A stretch of 16,157 nt of DNA, taken from assembly GCA_937915475.1 (NCBI GenBank), contig CALGIR010000239.1, forward strand, positions 1 to 16,157. The letters run 5' to 3'. This document shows, piece after piece, positions 1 through 6,293 of the stretch (the first letter of the stretch is position 1; each line of letters starts with the position of its first letter). The notes below the pieces were generated by a model. It made no database searches. It had not been told where the DNA came from and worked only from the letters and a program-made list of their open reading frames with translations. The stretch is from an uncultured Bacteroidales bacterium (GTDB taxonomy: Bacteria > Bacteroidota > Bacteroidia > Bacteroidales > Tenuifilaceae). The position numbers and the translations under genes are program-made.

Positions 1-829
1 TTGCCCGGATTATCCTGGCTCCACAGAAAGCGGTAACCCCTCCAGCCAAAAGGCTGGTGGATAAAAATATCATTGTTCTCGACAATCCCATATTCAACCC
101 AACTCCTTTGGCATAGGTATCGCCTAGCTGTATTACGTTTAGCATGGGTATTGATATAAGCGACATAATTAAGCCCAATCCCACAATGCCCGTAAACACA
201 TGCAGCTGCATACCTGCAACTGAGCTGAGGCTTCCCATTGTCCAAATTACAAAAGCTTTCAGCATTGACTCGTTGCTAAAAAATTGCAGAATACTAACCA
301 GTGCAGATGCTGCTGACCCAAACATCATCCCCAGTATAAGTATGGTCATAATATCCTTTACCCTTACGGAAACGGCCAAAATCACAAACAAAACAACCAT
401 TGAGCCCAAAATTGCAGCCCCTGCCAGCGAAAAACTTGTGAGCAAACCCGTAAGCTTTACCGATGCGATTGACGAAAAGCCTAGGAGCATAATGGCCACG
501 CCCAAGCTTGCTCCAGAGCTTATACCAAGCACATAGGGGCCAGCCAATGGATTTCGGAAGGTTGTCTGCATTTGCAGTCCGCTAACAGAGAGCGCTGCGC
601 CTGCCACAATAGCCGTTATCGATTTGGGAAGCCTGAAATTGAATAGAATGGTTCTCCAAAGTTCATTCTCGCTATTACCAAAAAGAACCTGTAAAGCCTC
701 TTTGGTTGGAATATGTATTGAGCCAAGAAGTAGATTAAGGATAAAGGAAATCAGCAATAGTAAGCCCAGTAAGCTAAACACAAAAATGTTGCGCTTTGTA
801 AATATGCCCGATTCTGTTGCTTTGCCCAT
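1..829 (-). CDS. FecCD/BtuC-type ABC transporter permease (3' end missing)
   Basis: Inner-membrane permease of an ABC importer for iron chelates, heme or cobalamin. It would form the channel as a dimer with a cytoplasmic ATPase and receive ligand from the binding protein encoded just upstream. The translation from ATG at 829 has a first membrane helix at about residues 16-35, then a stretch typical of FecCD proteins: FRLPKSITAIVAGAALSVSG, LQMQTTFRNPLAGPYVLGIS, and SGASLGVA. About 276 codons are present of the usual 330-350, so the last helices and the C-terminus lie outside the window. The start is 2 bp after the stop codon of the upstream gene, which indicates an operon. The final codons before the contig edge read CGARIIRA, where the family normally has a GPIxFxG motif, so the outermost ~19 bases may be wrong. 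The substrate cannot be told from sequence. The family is secure. Confidence 0.93.
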   Translation of the reverse strand, partial: MGKATESGIFTKRNIFVFSLLGLLLLISFILNLLLGSIHIPTKEALQVLFGNSENELWRTILFNFRLPKSITAIVAGAALSVSGLQMQTTFRNPLAGPYVLGISSGASLGVAIMLLGFSSIASVKLTGLLTSFSLAGAAILGSMVVLFVILAVSVRVKDIMTILILGMMFGSAASALVSILQFFSNESMLKAFVIWTMGSLSSVAGMQLHVFTGIVGLGLIMSLISIPMLNVIQLGDTYAKGVGLNMGLSRTMIFLSTSLLAGGVTAFCGARIIRA

Positions 830-831
830 TG

Positions 832-1971
832 CTAGTTGAGTTTTTGGTAATAGATAAACTCATGCTCTATGCTATTGGGATGAAATATCTTGGCTAAATC
901 GCTAAGTATAACATGAGGTTCTACCACACCCGATTCCCAAAAATCGTTACCACCTCTATCATTGGTCAGCCTGTTATTGTTATATACCTTTCCGTTAATT
1001 AGAGCAGGAAATTGTTTCGACATGGGAAAATTGGACACAATTTCATCTAAAGCATTTGCCGTTCCGGTATTCAACCAATAATCGGCTTTTAGTCCATACT
1101 CCATGGCCGATTCGAGGTTTAAGGGCACGGTGTTGGCTCCTTTTAGATGCGGTATCGCATATTGCCCTCCAGCATCACTAATAAGTTTTACCATGTAACC
1201 ATCGTTACCGGGTACGTACCAAATATCTTTCCAAGGGAGGTTTAAAAAAATGGTTGGTCTAATTTGAGAATTAGAGACTTTGCTCTTAACCTCATTATAG
1301 TTATTCTCAATGCTTTGGAAAAGTGAGTCGGCAATGGTAACGCTATCAAAAAATAAGCTGAAAAATTTTACCCATTCAGTTTTGCCTAAAGGGGTATCCT
1401 CAAGGTAATCGGCAACAAAAACCACTGGAATACCTAGGTCAGTAAATTTTTGGATGTACCCTGTCATTTCGGCACCAACGCCATATGCAAAAACCACATC
1501 GGGCCGAATGGAAACCAGCACTTCATAGTTCATAGCCTGCTCGTAACCAACCTCGTGGAGCAAACCCTTTTCATAACGAGTTTGTACATCAGTATTTGTT
1601 GCAAGATTAACACCAGAAACGCCCACAATTGCATCAGTTCTGTTTAACAAATCAATATAGGCAATATGGGTTGTGGATAGGCAAACAACCCTACTTACGG
1701 GGAATGGAATTATGGGATTTTTTTCAAGATTATGCTCGGTTATGGTTGAATCTAGCGTGTAGGTGTACTCAACTTCGTTTGCCCCTTGCCATGGGTTAAA
1801 AATGCTAAGTGCGTAGCCGTTTGATGTTTTGGCATAGGAAAATCGATTTGCATATTCTGGTTTAACAACCATTAATGAGTCTGACAAAGAGATTTTCTCT
1901 TTATTCCCTTGATGAGTACAGGAAACCCCGAGGATAGAAGCAAAGAAAACGAATAAAACGATGCTGCGCAT
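832..1971 (-). CDS. Iron/cobalamin-type ABC transporter substrate-binding lipoprotein (FecB/BtuF-like)
   Basis: Lipoprotein that captures an iron chelate, heme or cobalamin in the periplasm and passes it to the permease encoded 2 bp downstream. The N-terminus is a lipoprotein signal with lipobox LGVSC, giving Cys18 as the lipidated residue. Residues ~35-90 form an extension before the Peri_BP fold, often seen in Bacteroidota members. The fold starts near SRVVCLSTTHIAYIDLL (residue 93), continues with AIVGVSG and with SIRPDVVFAYG, and has the long linking helix around residues 205-235. Length 379 aa is normal for the type. A Bacteroidota-like promoter lies 58-91 bp upstream. I saw no cobalamin riboswitch in the leader, so B12 is not favoured over an iron ligand. 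ABC class III binding protein is secure; ligand unknown. Confidence 0.93.
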   Translation of the reverse strand: MRSIVLFVFFASILGVSCTHQGNKEKISLSDSLMVVKPEYANRFSYAKTSNGYALSIFNPWQGANEVEYTYTLDSTITEHNLEKNPIIPFPVSRVVCLSTTHIAYIDLLNRTDAIVGVSGVNLATNTDVQTRYEKGLLHEVGYEQAMNYEVLVSIRPDVVFAYGVGAEMTGYIQKFTDLGIPVVFVADYLEDTPLGKTEWVKFFSLFFDSVTIADSLFQSIENNYNEVKSKVSNSQIRPTIFLNLPWKDIWYVPGNDGYMVKLISDAGGQYAIPHLKGANTVPLNLESAMEYGLKADYWLNTGTANALDEIVSNFPMSKQFPALINGKVYNNNRLTNDRGGNDFWESGVVEPHVILSDLAKIFHPNSIEHEFIYYQKLN

Positions 1972-2028
1972 TTTTTTTGTTTGCGAAGTTAATCAAATAA
2001 ACAAAACCATTAAACCTCGAGTAGGTTT

Positions 2029-2062
2029 CAAAGATAAAAGTAAGGTGTTGATTATGGCCAAA
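2029..2062 (-). promoter_or_regulatory. Bacteroidota-type promoter for the ABC uptake operon
   Basis: On the minus strand a -33 element TTTG (2059-2062) is followed after 22 bp by TATCTTTG (2029-2036), which matches the TAnnTTTG -7 consensus of the Bacteroidota primary sigma factor. The spacer is at the long end of the usual range. It sits about 58 bp before the start of the binding-protein gene. Predicted from pattern only. Confidence 0.5.
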
Positions 2063-2246
2063 AGCACAAACTAATCGTTAAAAAGGGCTAGTGATTTTGC
2101 AGAACTATTTTAATGAATTGTGAAGAAGTAATAGTTGGACGGCTTTTATCAACAATCATAAACTAAAAAAAGGGTTAAACTATAAGCGGGGCTACTTGTT
2201 CTTAATTTTAGAAGATGTTAAATGCTTACTAAATTGCAGAAAAAAT

Positions 2247-2939
2247 ATGAGCAAAGATTGGATTAAAAATAAAGAAAAATTTGTTGAGTTTGACGTACGG
2301 TCATTGAAAGGAAACTTTCTTTTAGCAATTGTTAAAAAGGCTAAAACTATTTCTAAAGGAGAGGGGATAGCAATAGTACAAAATTTCGAGCCAATTCCTC
2401 TTTACAATACGACGAAGAATCTTGGTTTTGAATATCATACTGAGAAAAAAGCGGAAAGTTTATTCGTATCGTATTTTTATAGGAGAGAAGCAATTGATGC
2501 TGATGATAAGGAAATTCCCCTAAAACCCATTGTTATACCACGCTATGCCGAGATTGACCCCAAAATTGCAGAACTTACGGTAAACTTTTGGAGCAATATA
2601 TGGGATAAGGAAAACCCAGCCATTGAACTGAAGACAAAACTTTTATTATCCTTAACAAATGCCGTGGGTGCAGGTAGAATAAGACAGTCGACACGAGAAC
2701 TTATTAAGGCGTATTATTTAGGCGTAACAGTTGAACAATTTGATGAGGTTTTTGCATTAATTATTTGGAATCAGGGAATTGGTCATTTTTCGTCAGAGAT
2801 AGCACAATCCTCTCTTTTTAAGGTCTATAGTCTCATTAAAACTTTAGAGAAAAAGGGAAATACTAGGGACGAGATAATGCCTGTACTAACAGAGAAATTT
2901 GGAGAAAAAAATCCTGAAACAGGATTTAACAATCACTAA
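2247..2939 (+). CDS. DUF2249 domain plus cysteine-less CMD/AhpD-like domain protein
   Basis: Two-domain cytoplasmic protein of unknown function. Residues ~12-75 look like DUF2249: FVEFDVRSLKGNF, then GEGIAIVQNFEPIPLY and LGFEYHTE, the pattern of small domains found in proteins tied to redox or nitric-oxide responses. Residues ~105-200 resemble the helical carboxymuconolactone decarboxylase/AhpD fold (KTKLLLSLTNAVGAG, then AYYLGVTVEQFDEVF). In AhpD enzymes a CxxCxxxH motif stands after the first conserved helix; here that place reads GAGRIRQST, with no cysteine, so thiol-peroxidase chemistry is unlikely. I chose ATG at 2247 (230 aa). An in-frame TTG at 2196 would add 17 residues (FLILEDVKCLLNCRKN) that do not look like part of the domain. 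There is no clear Shine-Dalgarno sequence. Gene is solid; role unknown. Confidence 0.75.
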   Translation: MSKDWIKNKEKFVEFDVRSLKGNFLLAIVKKAKTISKGEGIAIVQNFEPIPLYNTTKNLGFEYHTEKKAESLFVSYFYRREAIDADDKEIPLKPIVIPRYAEIDPKIAELTVNFWSNIWDKENPAIELKTKLLLSLTNAVGAGRIRQSTRELIKAYYLGVTVEQFDEVFALIIWNQGIGHFSSEIAQSSLFKVYSLIKTLEKKGNTRDEIMPVLTEKFGEKNPETGFNNH

Positions 2940-2992
2940 GTTTGCGTATTTTCAAAACTCGAATTTTGTATGCTTCCTAGAGTGTTAACTGA

Positions 2993-3046
2993 TTCGGAAT
3001 CCATGGATACTAAATATCTACTTTTACCAAAGCATTATATAATACC
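2993..3046 (+). pseudogene. Possible decayed remnant of an AraC-type HTH before the methyltransferase
   Basis: Read in the frame of the downstream methyltransferase, this stretch gives FGIHGY, a stop (TAA at 3011), then ISTFTKALYNT, running straight into MQLIKSKQ. In AraC-HTH/Ogt fusion proteins the same place holds a segment of the type 'GxSPKxFLQYLTLEHAKxLL'. The GI, the aromatic/hydrophobic spacing and the following LIKS fit that pattern loosely. Further upstream the frame is blocked by TGA (2990) and TAG (2978). Interpreted as eroded coding sequence; chance similarity cannot be excluded over so short a stretch. Confidence 0.3.
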
Positions 3047-3679
3047 ATGCAACTAATAAAAAGCAAACAGCCCACATTATTCGACGCCGCCAACCAAAAA
3101 GGGCTTTCAGAAACTAACCGTTTATACCAACCCGTTATCAGAATTGAACCGATGACCCTTGACGAGCTTGAGAATGGTGGTGCAAATCTTTCCATTAGCT
3201 ATAGTTTTGCCGAAAGCCCTTTTGGTGAAGTTATAATTGCATCTACTCAGAAAGGTATTTGCTATTTAGCATTTTTAGATGATGAGGAGGAAGGATTTGC
3301 AGACCTAAGAAGTAGATTCCCGAATGCGCACTATAACCACGTAGTTGATGATATTCAGCAAAATGCGTTACTAATTTTCCAGCCCAACTTGAGTACAACA
3401 GAGATAATACTGCATTTAAACGGCACACCCTTTCAGCTAAAAATATGGGAAACTCTACTAAAAATACCTATGGGTTATCTATCTACTTATGGCGAAATTG
3501 CTAAAGAAATTGAGAGCCCCAGCGCATCCAGAGCCGTAGGAACTGCCATTGGGAAGAATCCTATTGCATTTATAGTACCCTGCCACAGGGTTATTCAAGC
3601 ATCGGGTAATATTGGGGGATATATGTGGGGAAGTGCCAGAAAATCAATAATAATTGATTGGGAAGCGGCTAAGTTATAG
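3047..3679 (+). CDS. ogt: Methylated-DNA--[protein]-cysteine S-methyltransferase, truncated Ada-like form
   Basis: Repairs O6-alkylguanine in DNA by moving the alkyl group irreversibly to its own cysteine. Residues ~52-115 are the ribonuclease-like N-terminal domain (SYSFAESPFGEVIIAST, GICYLAF). Residues ~126-205 are the DNA-binding catalytic domain, with FQLKIWETLLKIPMG, STYGEIA, SRAVGTAIGKNPI and the acceptor motif PCHRV (Cys179), then GGYMWG and RKS. The first 50 residues are unusual for a free-standing Ogt. LFDAANQKGLSETNRLY and IEPMTLDELENGG match the second AraC-type helix-turn-helix and linker of the HTH/Ogt fusion proteins common in bacteria. The first ~70 residues of that HTH domain are absent, so this looks like a fusion that lost its regulator half and kept a complete enzyme. 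The gene starts 107 bp after the previous one. Enzyme assignment is secure. Confidence 0.93.
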   Translation: MQLIKSKQPTLFDAANQKGLSETNRLYQPVIRIEPMTLDELENGGANLSISYSFAESPFGEVIIASTQKGICYLAFLDDEEEGFADLRSRFPNAHYNHVVDDIQQNALLIFQPNLSTTEIILHLNGTPFQLKIWETLLKIPMGYLSTYGEIAKEIESPSASRAVGTAIGKNPIAFIVPCHRVIQASGNIGGYMWGSARKSIIIDWEAAKL

Positions 3680-3698
3680 ATAAAAGAATTTAAAGAAT

Positions 3699-3733
3699 AA
3701 TTATGCCATGGATTAATAATCTTTGGCATAATT
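3699..3733 (+). terminator. Inverted repeat after the methyltransferase gene
   Basis: Perfect 10-bp arms, AATTATGCCA (3699-3708) and TGGCATAATT (3724-3733), with a 15-base loop, 19 bp past the stop codon. The stem is AT-rich and is followed by GTTATATATTTG rather than a clean T-run. It may be a weak terminator or an mRNA 3' end stabiliser. The rest of the 3680-3956 spacer is AT-rich (including a 9-bp direct repeat GAACTATTA at 3756 and 3772) and holds nothing else I can name. Confidence 0.4.
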
Positions 3734-3956
3734 GTTATATATTTGTTCCTTAAATGAACTATTAGTAATGCGAACTATTAAAAAGAGAAATAGAAGATTT
3801 CTTTTTGCAAAAATAAAAGGAGAGTAGCATATTAAAGATTACTCTTGTTAAATAGGGGTTAAATCATTCTGACAAAATCAATAACGAAAATAAAACTGAA
3901 ATTTCATGAAAAGACACAAATGTTAAAATAGTAGAATCTTTAAAAATTTGATAATT

Positions 3957-4202
3957 ATGAAAGGTAATTCATTTATGGGATGCCTAAAATCCCTTGACCC
4001 AAGAATGAGAAAACTTTTAAGAGTAATTGGAATAGTATTTTCATTTGTACTATCACCAATTCTCTGTGGCTATCCATTTGCTTATTATTTTAATTTTAAT
4101 GTAGATACATTAATAATGATTCTTGTTGCTGGATTATCATTTATAGGATTCTGGATATTTGTAAGAATTGTATTGTCGATTATTGACAAGTTAAAAAAAT
4201 AA
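3957..4202 (+). CDS. Small two-helix membrane protein, unknown function
   Basis: An 81-residue protein that I do not recognise. It has a basic N-terminal segment (DPRMRKLLR, residues 14-22) and two hydrophobic stretches at about residues 23-45 (VIGIVFSFVLSPILCGYPFA) and 52-74, joined by a short polar turn FNFNVD, and ends with DKLKK. The positive-inside pattern suggests both ends are cytoplasmic. ATG at 3957 is preferred over the in-frame TTG at 3948; a second Met (MGCLKS, 3975) is also possible. The gene stands alone, with 277 bp before it and 173 bp after it. Hydrophobic composition and codon use fit a real gene, but there is no homology support. Confidence 0.6.
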   Translation: MKGNSFMGCLKSLDPRMRKLLRVIGIVFSFVLSPILCGYPFAYYFNFNVDTLIMILVAGLSFIGFWIFVRIVLSIIDKLKK

Positions 4203-4283
4203 AAGCCCAGTGCCCAATACGCGTTATATTTTACGCACCACTTTTCGACTTATGTAGGTTACTATTCAATTATAGTCACCCAC

Positions 4284-4328
4284 CTTCGACCCCGCTCAGG
4301 TTGACTGTCAGGCTGAGCGGAGTCGAAG
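4284..4328. repeat. Dispersed-type palindromic repeat (CTTCGAC..GTCGAAG hairpin)
   Basis: Left arm 4284-4299 (CTTCGACCCCGCTCAG) and right arm 4313-4328 (CTGAGCGGAGTCGAAG) pair over 16 bp with one mismatch around a 13-base loop. The loop segment GACTGTC (4303-4309) can also pair with GACAGTC (4331-4337), giving an alternative fold. It is far more GC-rich than its surroundings. Short palindromes of this composition recur between genes in many Bacteroidota and other genomes. It could stop transcription before the DUF2141 gene. Only one copy is present here. Confidence 0.65.
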
Positions 4329-4375
4329 CCGACAGTCTTAACTAAACGACATTTTTTTACTTAAAAATCAGGAAT

Positions 4376-4798
4376 ATGTACACCTTACTCTTATGCTTTT
4401 CGTTTTTAGCGGGCCTTGTTACCAACGAAAATCCTCAATTGACTATTAAAATTGAAAATATTGAAGTCTTTGAAGGCGATATTAGAATTGGTATTTTTAA
4501 CACAAGCGAAAATTTTTTAAAACAGGGCCTTACCTTCAAATATTATATAATAGCTGTTAAGGACACTACTGAAACCATACTTATTGATGATTTACCAAAA
4601 GGCGAATACGCATTTTTGTTATATCACGATAAAAATGCTGATGGTAAAATGAACCGTAACTTACTTGGAATTCCTAAAGAACCTTTTGGATTTTCAAATA
4701 ATGTGAAACCCAAATTTGCGAAACCCACTTTTGAAGAATGCGGGTTCTCTTTGGAAGAAAATCTTGTATTGCAAGTTAGATTAGGTTTTTTTAATTAA
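4376..4798 (+). CDS. DUF2141 domain exported protein
   Basis: Likely exported protein with a short hydrophobic signal (MYTLLLCFSFLAGLV, cleavage around residues 13-17) followed by one DUF2141 domain spanning nearly the rest of the chain. Family marks are visible in order: LTIKIENI and GDIRIGIFNTSENFL in the first strands, IDDLPKGEYAFLLYHDKNADG at ~70-90, then KMNRNLLGIPKEPFGFSNN at ~91-109. The HDxNxDGKxxxNxxGxPxExxGFSNN signature is complete. Length 140 aa is normal. The biochemical role of DUF2141 proteins is not known; a cell-surface or periplasmic beta-sandwich is likely. The signal peptide is short, with no basic residue at its start, so a slightly different start cannot be ruled out. 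The family call is confident. Confidence 0.88.
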   Translation: MYTLLLCFSFLAGLVTNENPQLTIKIENIEVFEGDIRIGIFNTSENFLKQGLTFKYYIIAVKDTTETILIDDLPKGEYAFLLYHDKNADGKMNRNLLGIPKEPFGFSNNVKPKFAKPTFEECGFSLEENLVLQVRLGFFN

Positions 4799-4825
4799 TA
4801 AATTGAATTATTTAAAACGAATATA

Positions 4826-4838
4826 TTGTAGCATACAA
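4826..4838. promoter_or_regulatory. Small dyad upstream of the MarR gene, possible operator
   Basis: TTGTA and TACAA arms flank GCA, about 98 bp before the MarR start codon. MarR proteins bind short dyads, often in their own promoters, but the arms are only 5 bp and such a dyad is expected by chance in AT-rich DNA. Weak. Confidence 0.2.
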
Positions 4839-4935
4839 ATGAGAGATTTGCCAAAAGCGTAACTGAATAAAAATGCACGAAACGCTAACATACCGTCATC
4901 CCTAGTGAATCATTCGTCATGAAAATTAACGATAA

Positions 4936-5394
4936 ATGGATAATACAGCACTCAAAAAACTTTTAGTAGAAATTCCTGTCAAGTTGTGCAGGAGCATGAA
5001 TAACGAATTTATTAAATCAATTCTTAAGGATTTACAGATTGATTTTTCGCCACAGCATTTTATGATTTTAAAGTTGTTGGAAGAAAACAAGCAACTATAT
5101 GTTACAGAGTTTGTTGACAAATTGAGTATTACAAAACCACAGATGACTTCGTTGCTAGACAAGTTGAGTGTAATGGGTTACATAACTCGAACGAATGACA
5201 TTGATGACAGGCGAAAAATTTACATATCTGCAACTAGAGAAGGGGAGGCAACAACAATAAAAATTAATACAGCCATTGATAATCATATAGATAACCGTTT
5301 AGTAAGGTTAACGCCAAAGGAGATAGATACGTTGGAGAACGGTTTATTGATGCTTCAGAAGTTTTGTTTCGATTGTAGCAAAGAAACTGAATAG
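4936..5394 (+). CDS. MarR-family transcriptional regulator
   Basis: A 152-residue winged helix-turn-helix regulator that would act as a homodimer on DNA. Helical dimer regions lie at residues ~1-50 and ~108-148. The wHTH spans ~54-102, with the helix-turn-helix in VTEFVDKLSITKPQMTSL (recognition helix KPQMTSLLDKL) and the wing RTNDIDDRRKIYISAT, including the DxRRK motif typical of the family. The gene precedes an AhpD-like protein gene by 75 bp on the same strand, so that gene is the most likely target and may be co-transcribed. Cys18, Cys143 and Cys146 are present; whether any senses oxidants, as in OhrR-type proteins, cannot be judged. No ligand-specific residues were recognised. Family assignment is secure. 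Confidence 0.92.
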   Translation: MDNTALKKLLVEIPVKLCRSMNNEFIKSILKDLQIDFSPQHFMILKLLEENKQLYVTEFVDKLSITKPQMTSLLDKLSVMGYITRTNDIDDRRKIYISATREGEATTIKINTAIDNHIDNRLVRLTPKEIDTLENGLLMLQKFCFDCSKETE

Positions 5395-5469
5395 GACTGT
5401 TACAACGGGTCAGTTTATGTATAACACTTAAATTTCAATCAATTTAATGGTAACTAAAAATACAAACAC

Positions 5470-6117
5470 ATGGAAAAGAAAGTAACCCTATCGGAATCAG
5501 TAACACAAAGAGAGGAATTTAAACGAAAGTTTAGCTTATGGGAGCTGTATCGTTCCTTGGTTTATGCCCCAAGAGCAGCTTCAAAGTTGTTTGGGAATAG
5601 AAAAAGTAAATTAGTGGATCCGCATTTTGTGGAGCGATTACAATTGGCTGTAACCGAGGTAAACGGTTGCGCTGCCTGCTCGTATCAGCATACACAAATG
5701 GCTTTGCAACAAGGTATGAGCAATGAGGAAATAAACAGCTTTTTAAGCGGAGCAGGTGATTTTACTAAGCCCGAAGAAGCAAAAGCCATAATGTTTGCTC
5801 AGCACTTTGCCGATTCAAGAGCTTTCCCTAAGAAATATGCCTACGAGGCTATTGTAGAGGAGTATGGCGAGAAAGAAGCACTCATTATTCTTTCAGCAGC
5901 CCAAACGATGATTGCAGGGAATATGTACGGGATTCCCTTTAGTGCATTCCTTTCTAGGCTTCACGGAAAACCATACAAAGGCAGCTCACTGTTTTACGAG
6001 TTGGGAATGCTGATAGTAGGGTTCATCCTTTTGCCAATTGCAATTATCCATGGGTTCCTGAGGGGGTTGATTGGTTTATCGAACAAACGATTTGATAAGA
6101 GCATGGCTGATGAATAG
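5470..6117 (+). CDS. AhpD-like carboxymuconolactone decarboxylase-family protein with C-terminal membrane helix
   Basis: Alkylhydroperoxidase-like protein. Residues ~50-165 form the AhpD/CMD fold, with the active-site stretch LAVTEVNGCAACSYQHTQMA: Glu63, Cys67, Cys70 and His74 give the ExxxCxxCxxxH arrangement used by AhpD enzymes. It continues with ALQQGMSNEEI, which is conserved in the fold. After the fold, residues ~178-203 (LGMLIVGFILLPIAIIHGFL) form a membrane-anchoring helix not found in classical AhpD, so the enzyme is probably tethered at the inner membrane facing the cytoplasm. It lies 75 bp after a MarR regulator, consistent with redox- or xenobiotic-controlled expression (inferred). 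The substrate is unknown; thiol-dependent peroxide reduction is the best guess from the cysteines. 6118-6293, before the converging pfkA gene, shows nothing beyond a weak 5-bp stem. Confidence 0.88.
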   Translation: MEKKVTLSESVTQREEFKRKFSLWELYRSLVYAPRAASKLFGNRKSKLVDPHFVERLQLAVTEVNGCAACSYQHTQMALQQGMSNEEINSFLSGAGDFTKPEEAKAIMFAQHFADSRAFPKKYAYEAIVEEYGEKEALIILSAAQTMIAGNMYGIPFSAFLSRLHGKPYKGSSLFYELGMLIVGFILLPIAIIHGFLRGLIGLSNKRFDKSMADE

Positions 6118-6293
6118 CCCGAAATTATACGGTTGTTAATCTATTCAGATTATAGTTAAAGTTCAAAAAATTAACTTCCAGCTATTCTTCCATCCTCCCT
6201 GATTTTAAGCTGACAAATATTCGGTGAACCTATTTCAGGGCAAGAGGCTTATTAATGGGCACTAGGCTTTATAGAGATTTTATCCCATATATT

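Noticed and set aside
1971..2200. Possible cobalamin riboswitch before the ABC uptake operon
   Set aside because: No B12-box-like conserved segment or long paired structure was seen in the leader; only a promoter-like pattern is present.
2196..2246. TTG start for the DUF2249/CMD gene
   Set aside because: The added 17 residues do not resemble the domain start, and ATG at 2247 directly precedes the conserved part.
6138..6151. AATCT/AGATT stem as a terminator between the convergent AhpD-like and pfkA genes
   Set aside because: Only 5 bp, AT-rich, without a T-run; expected by chance.
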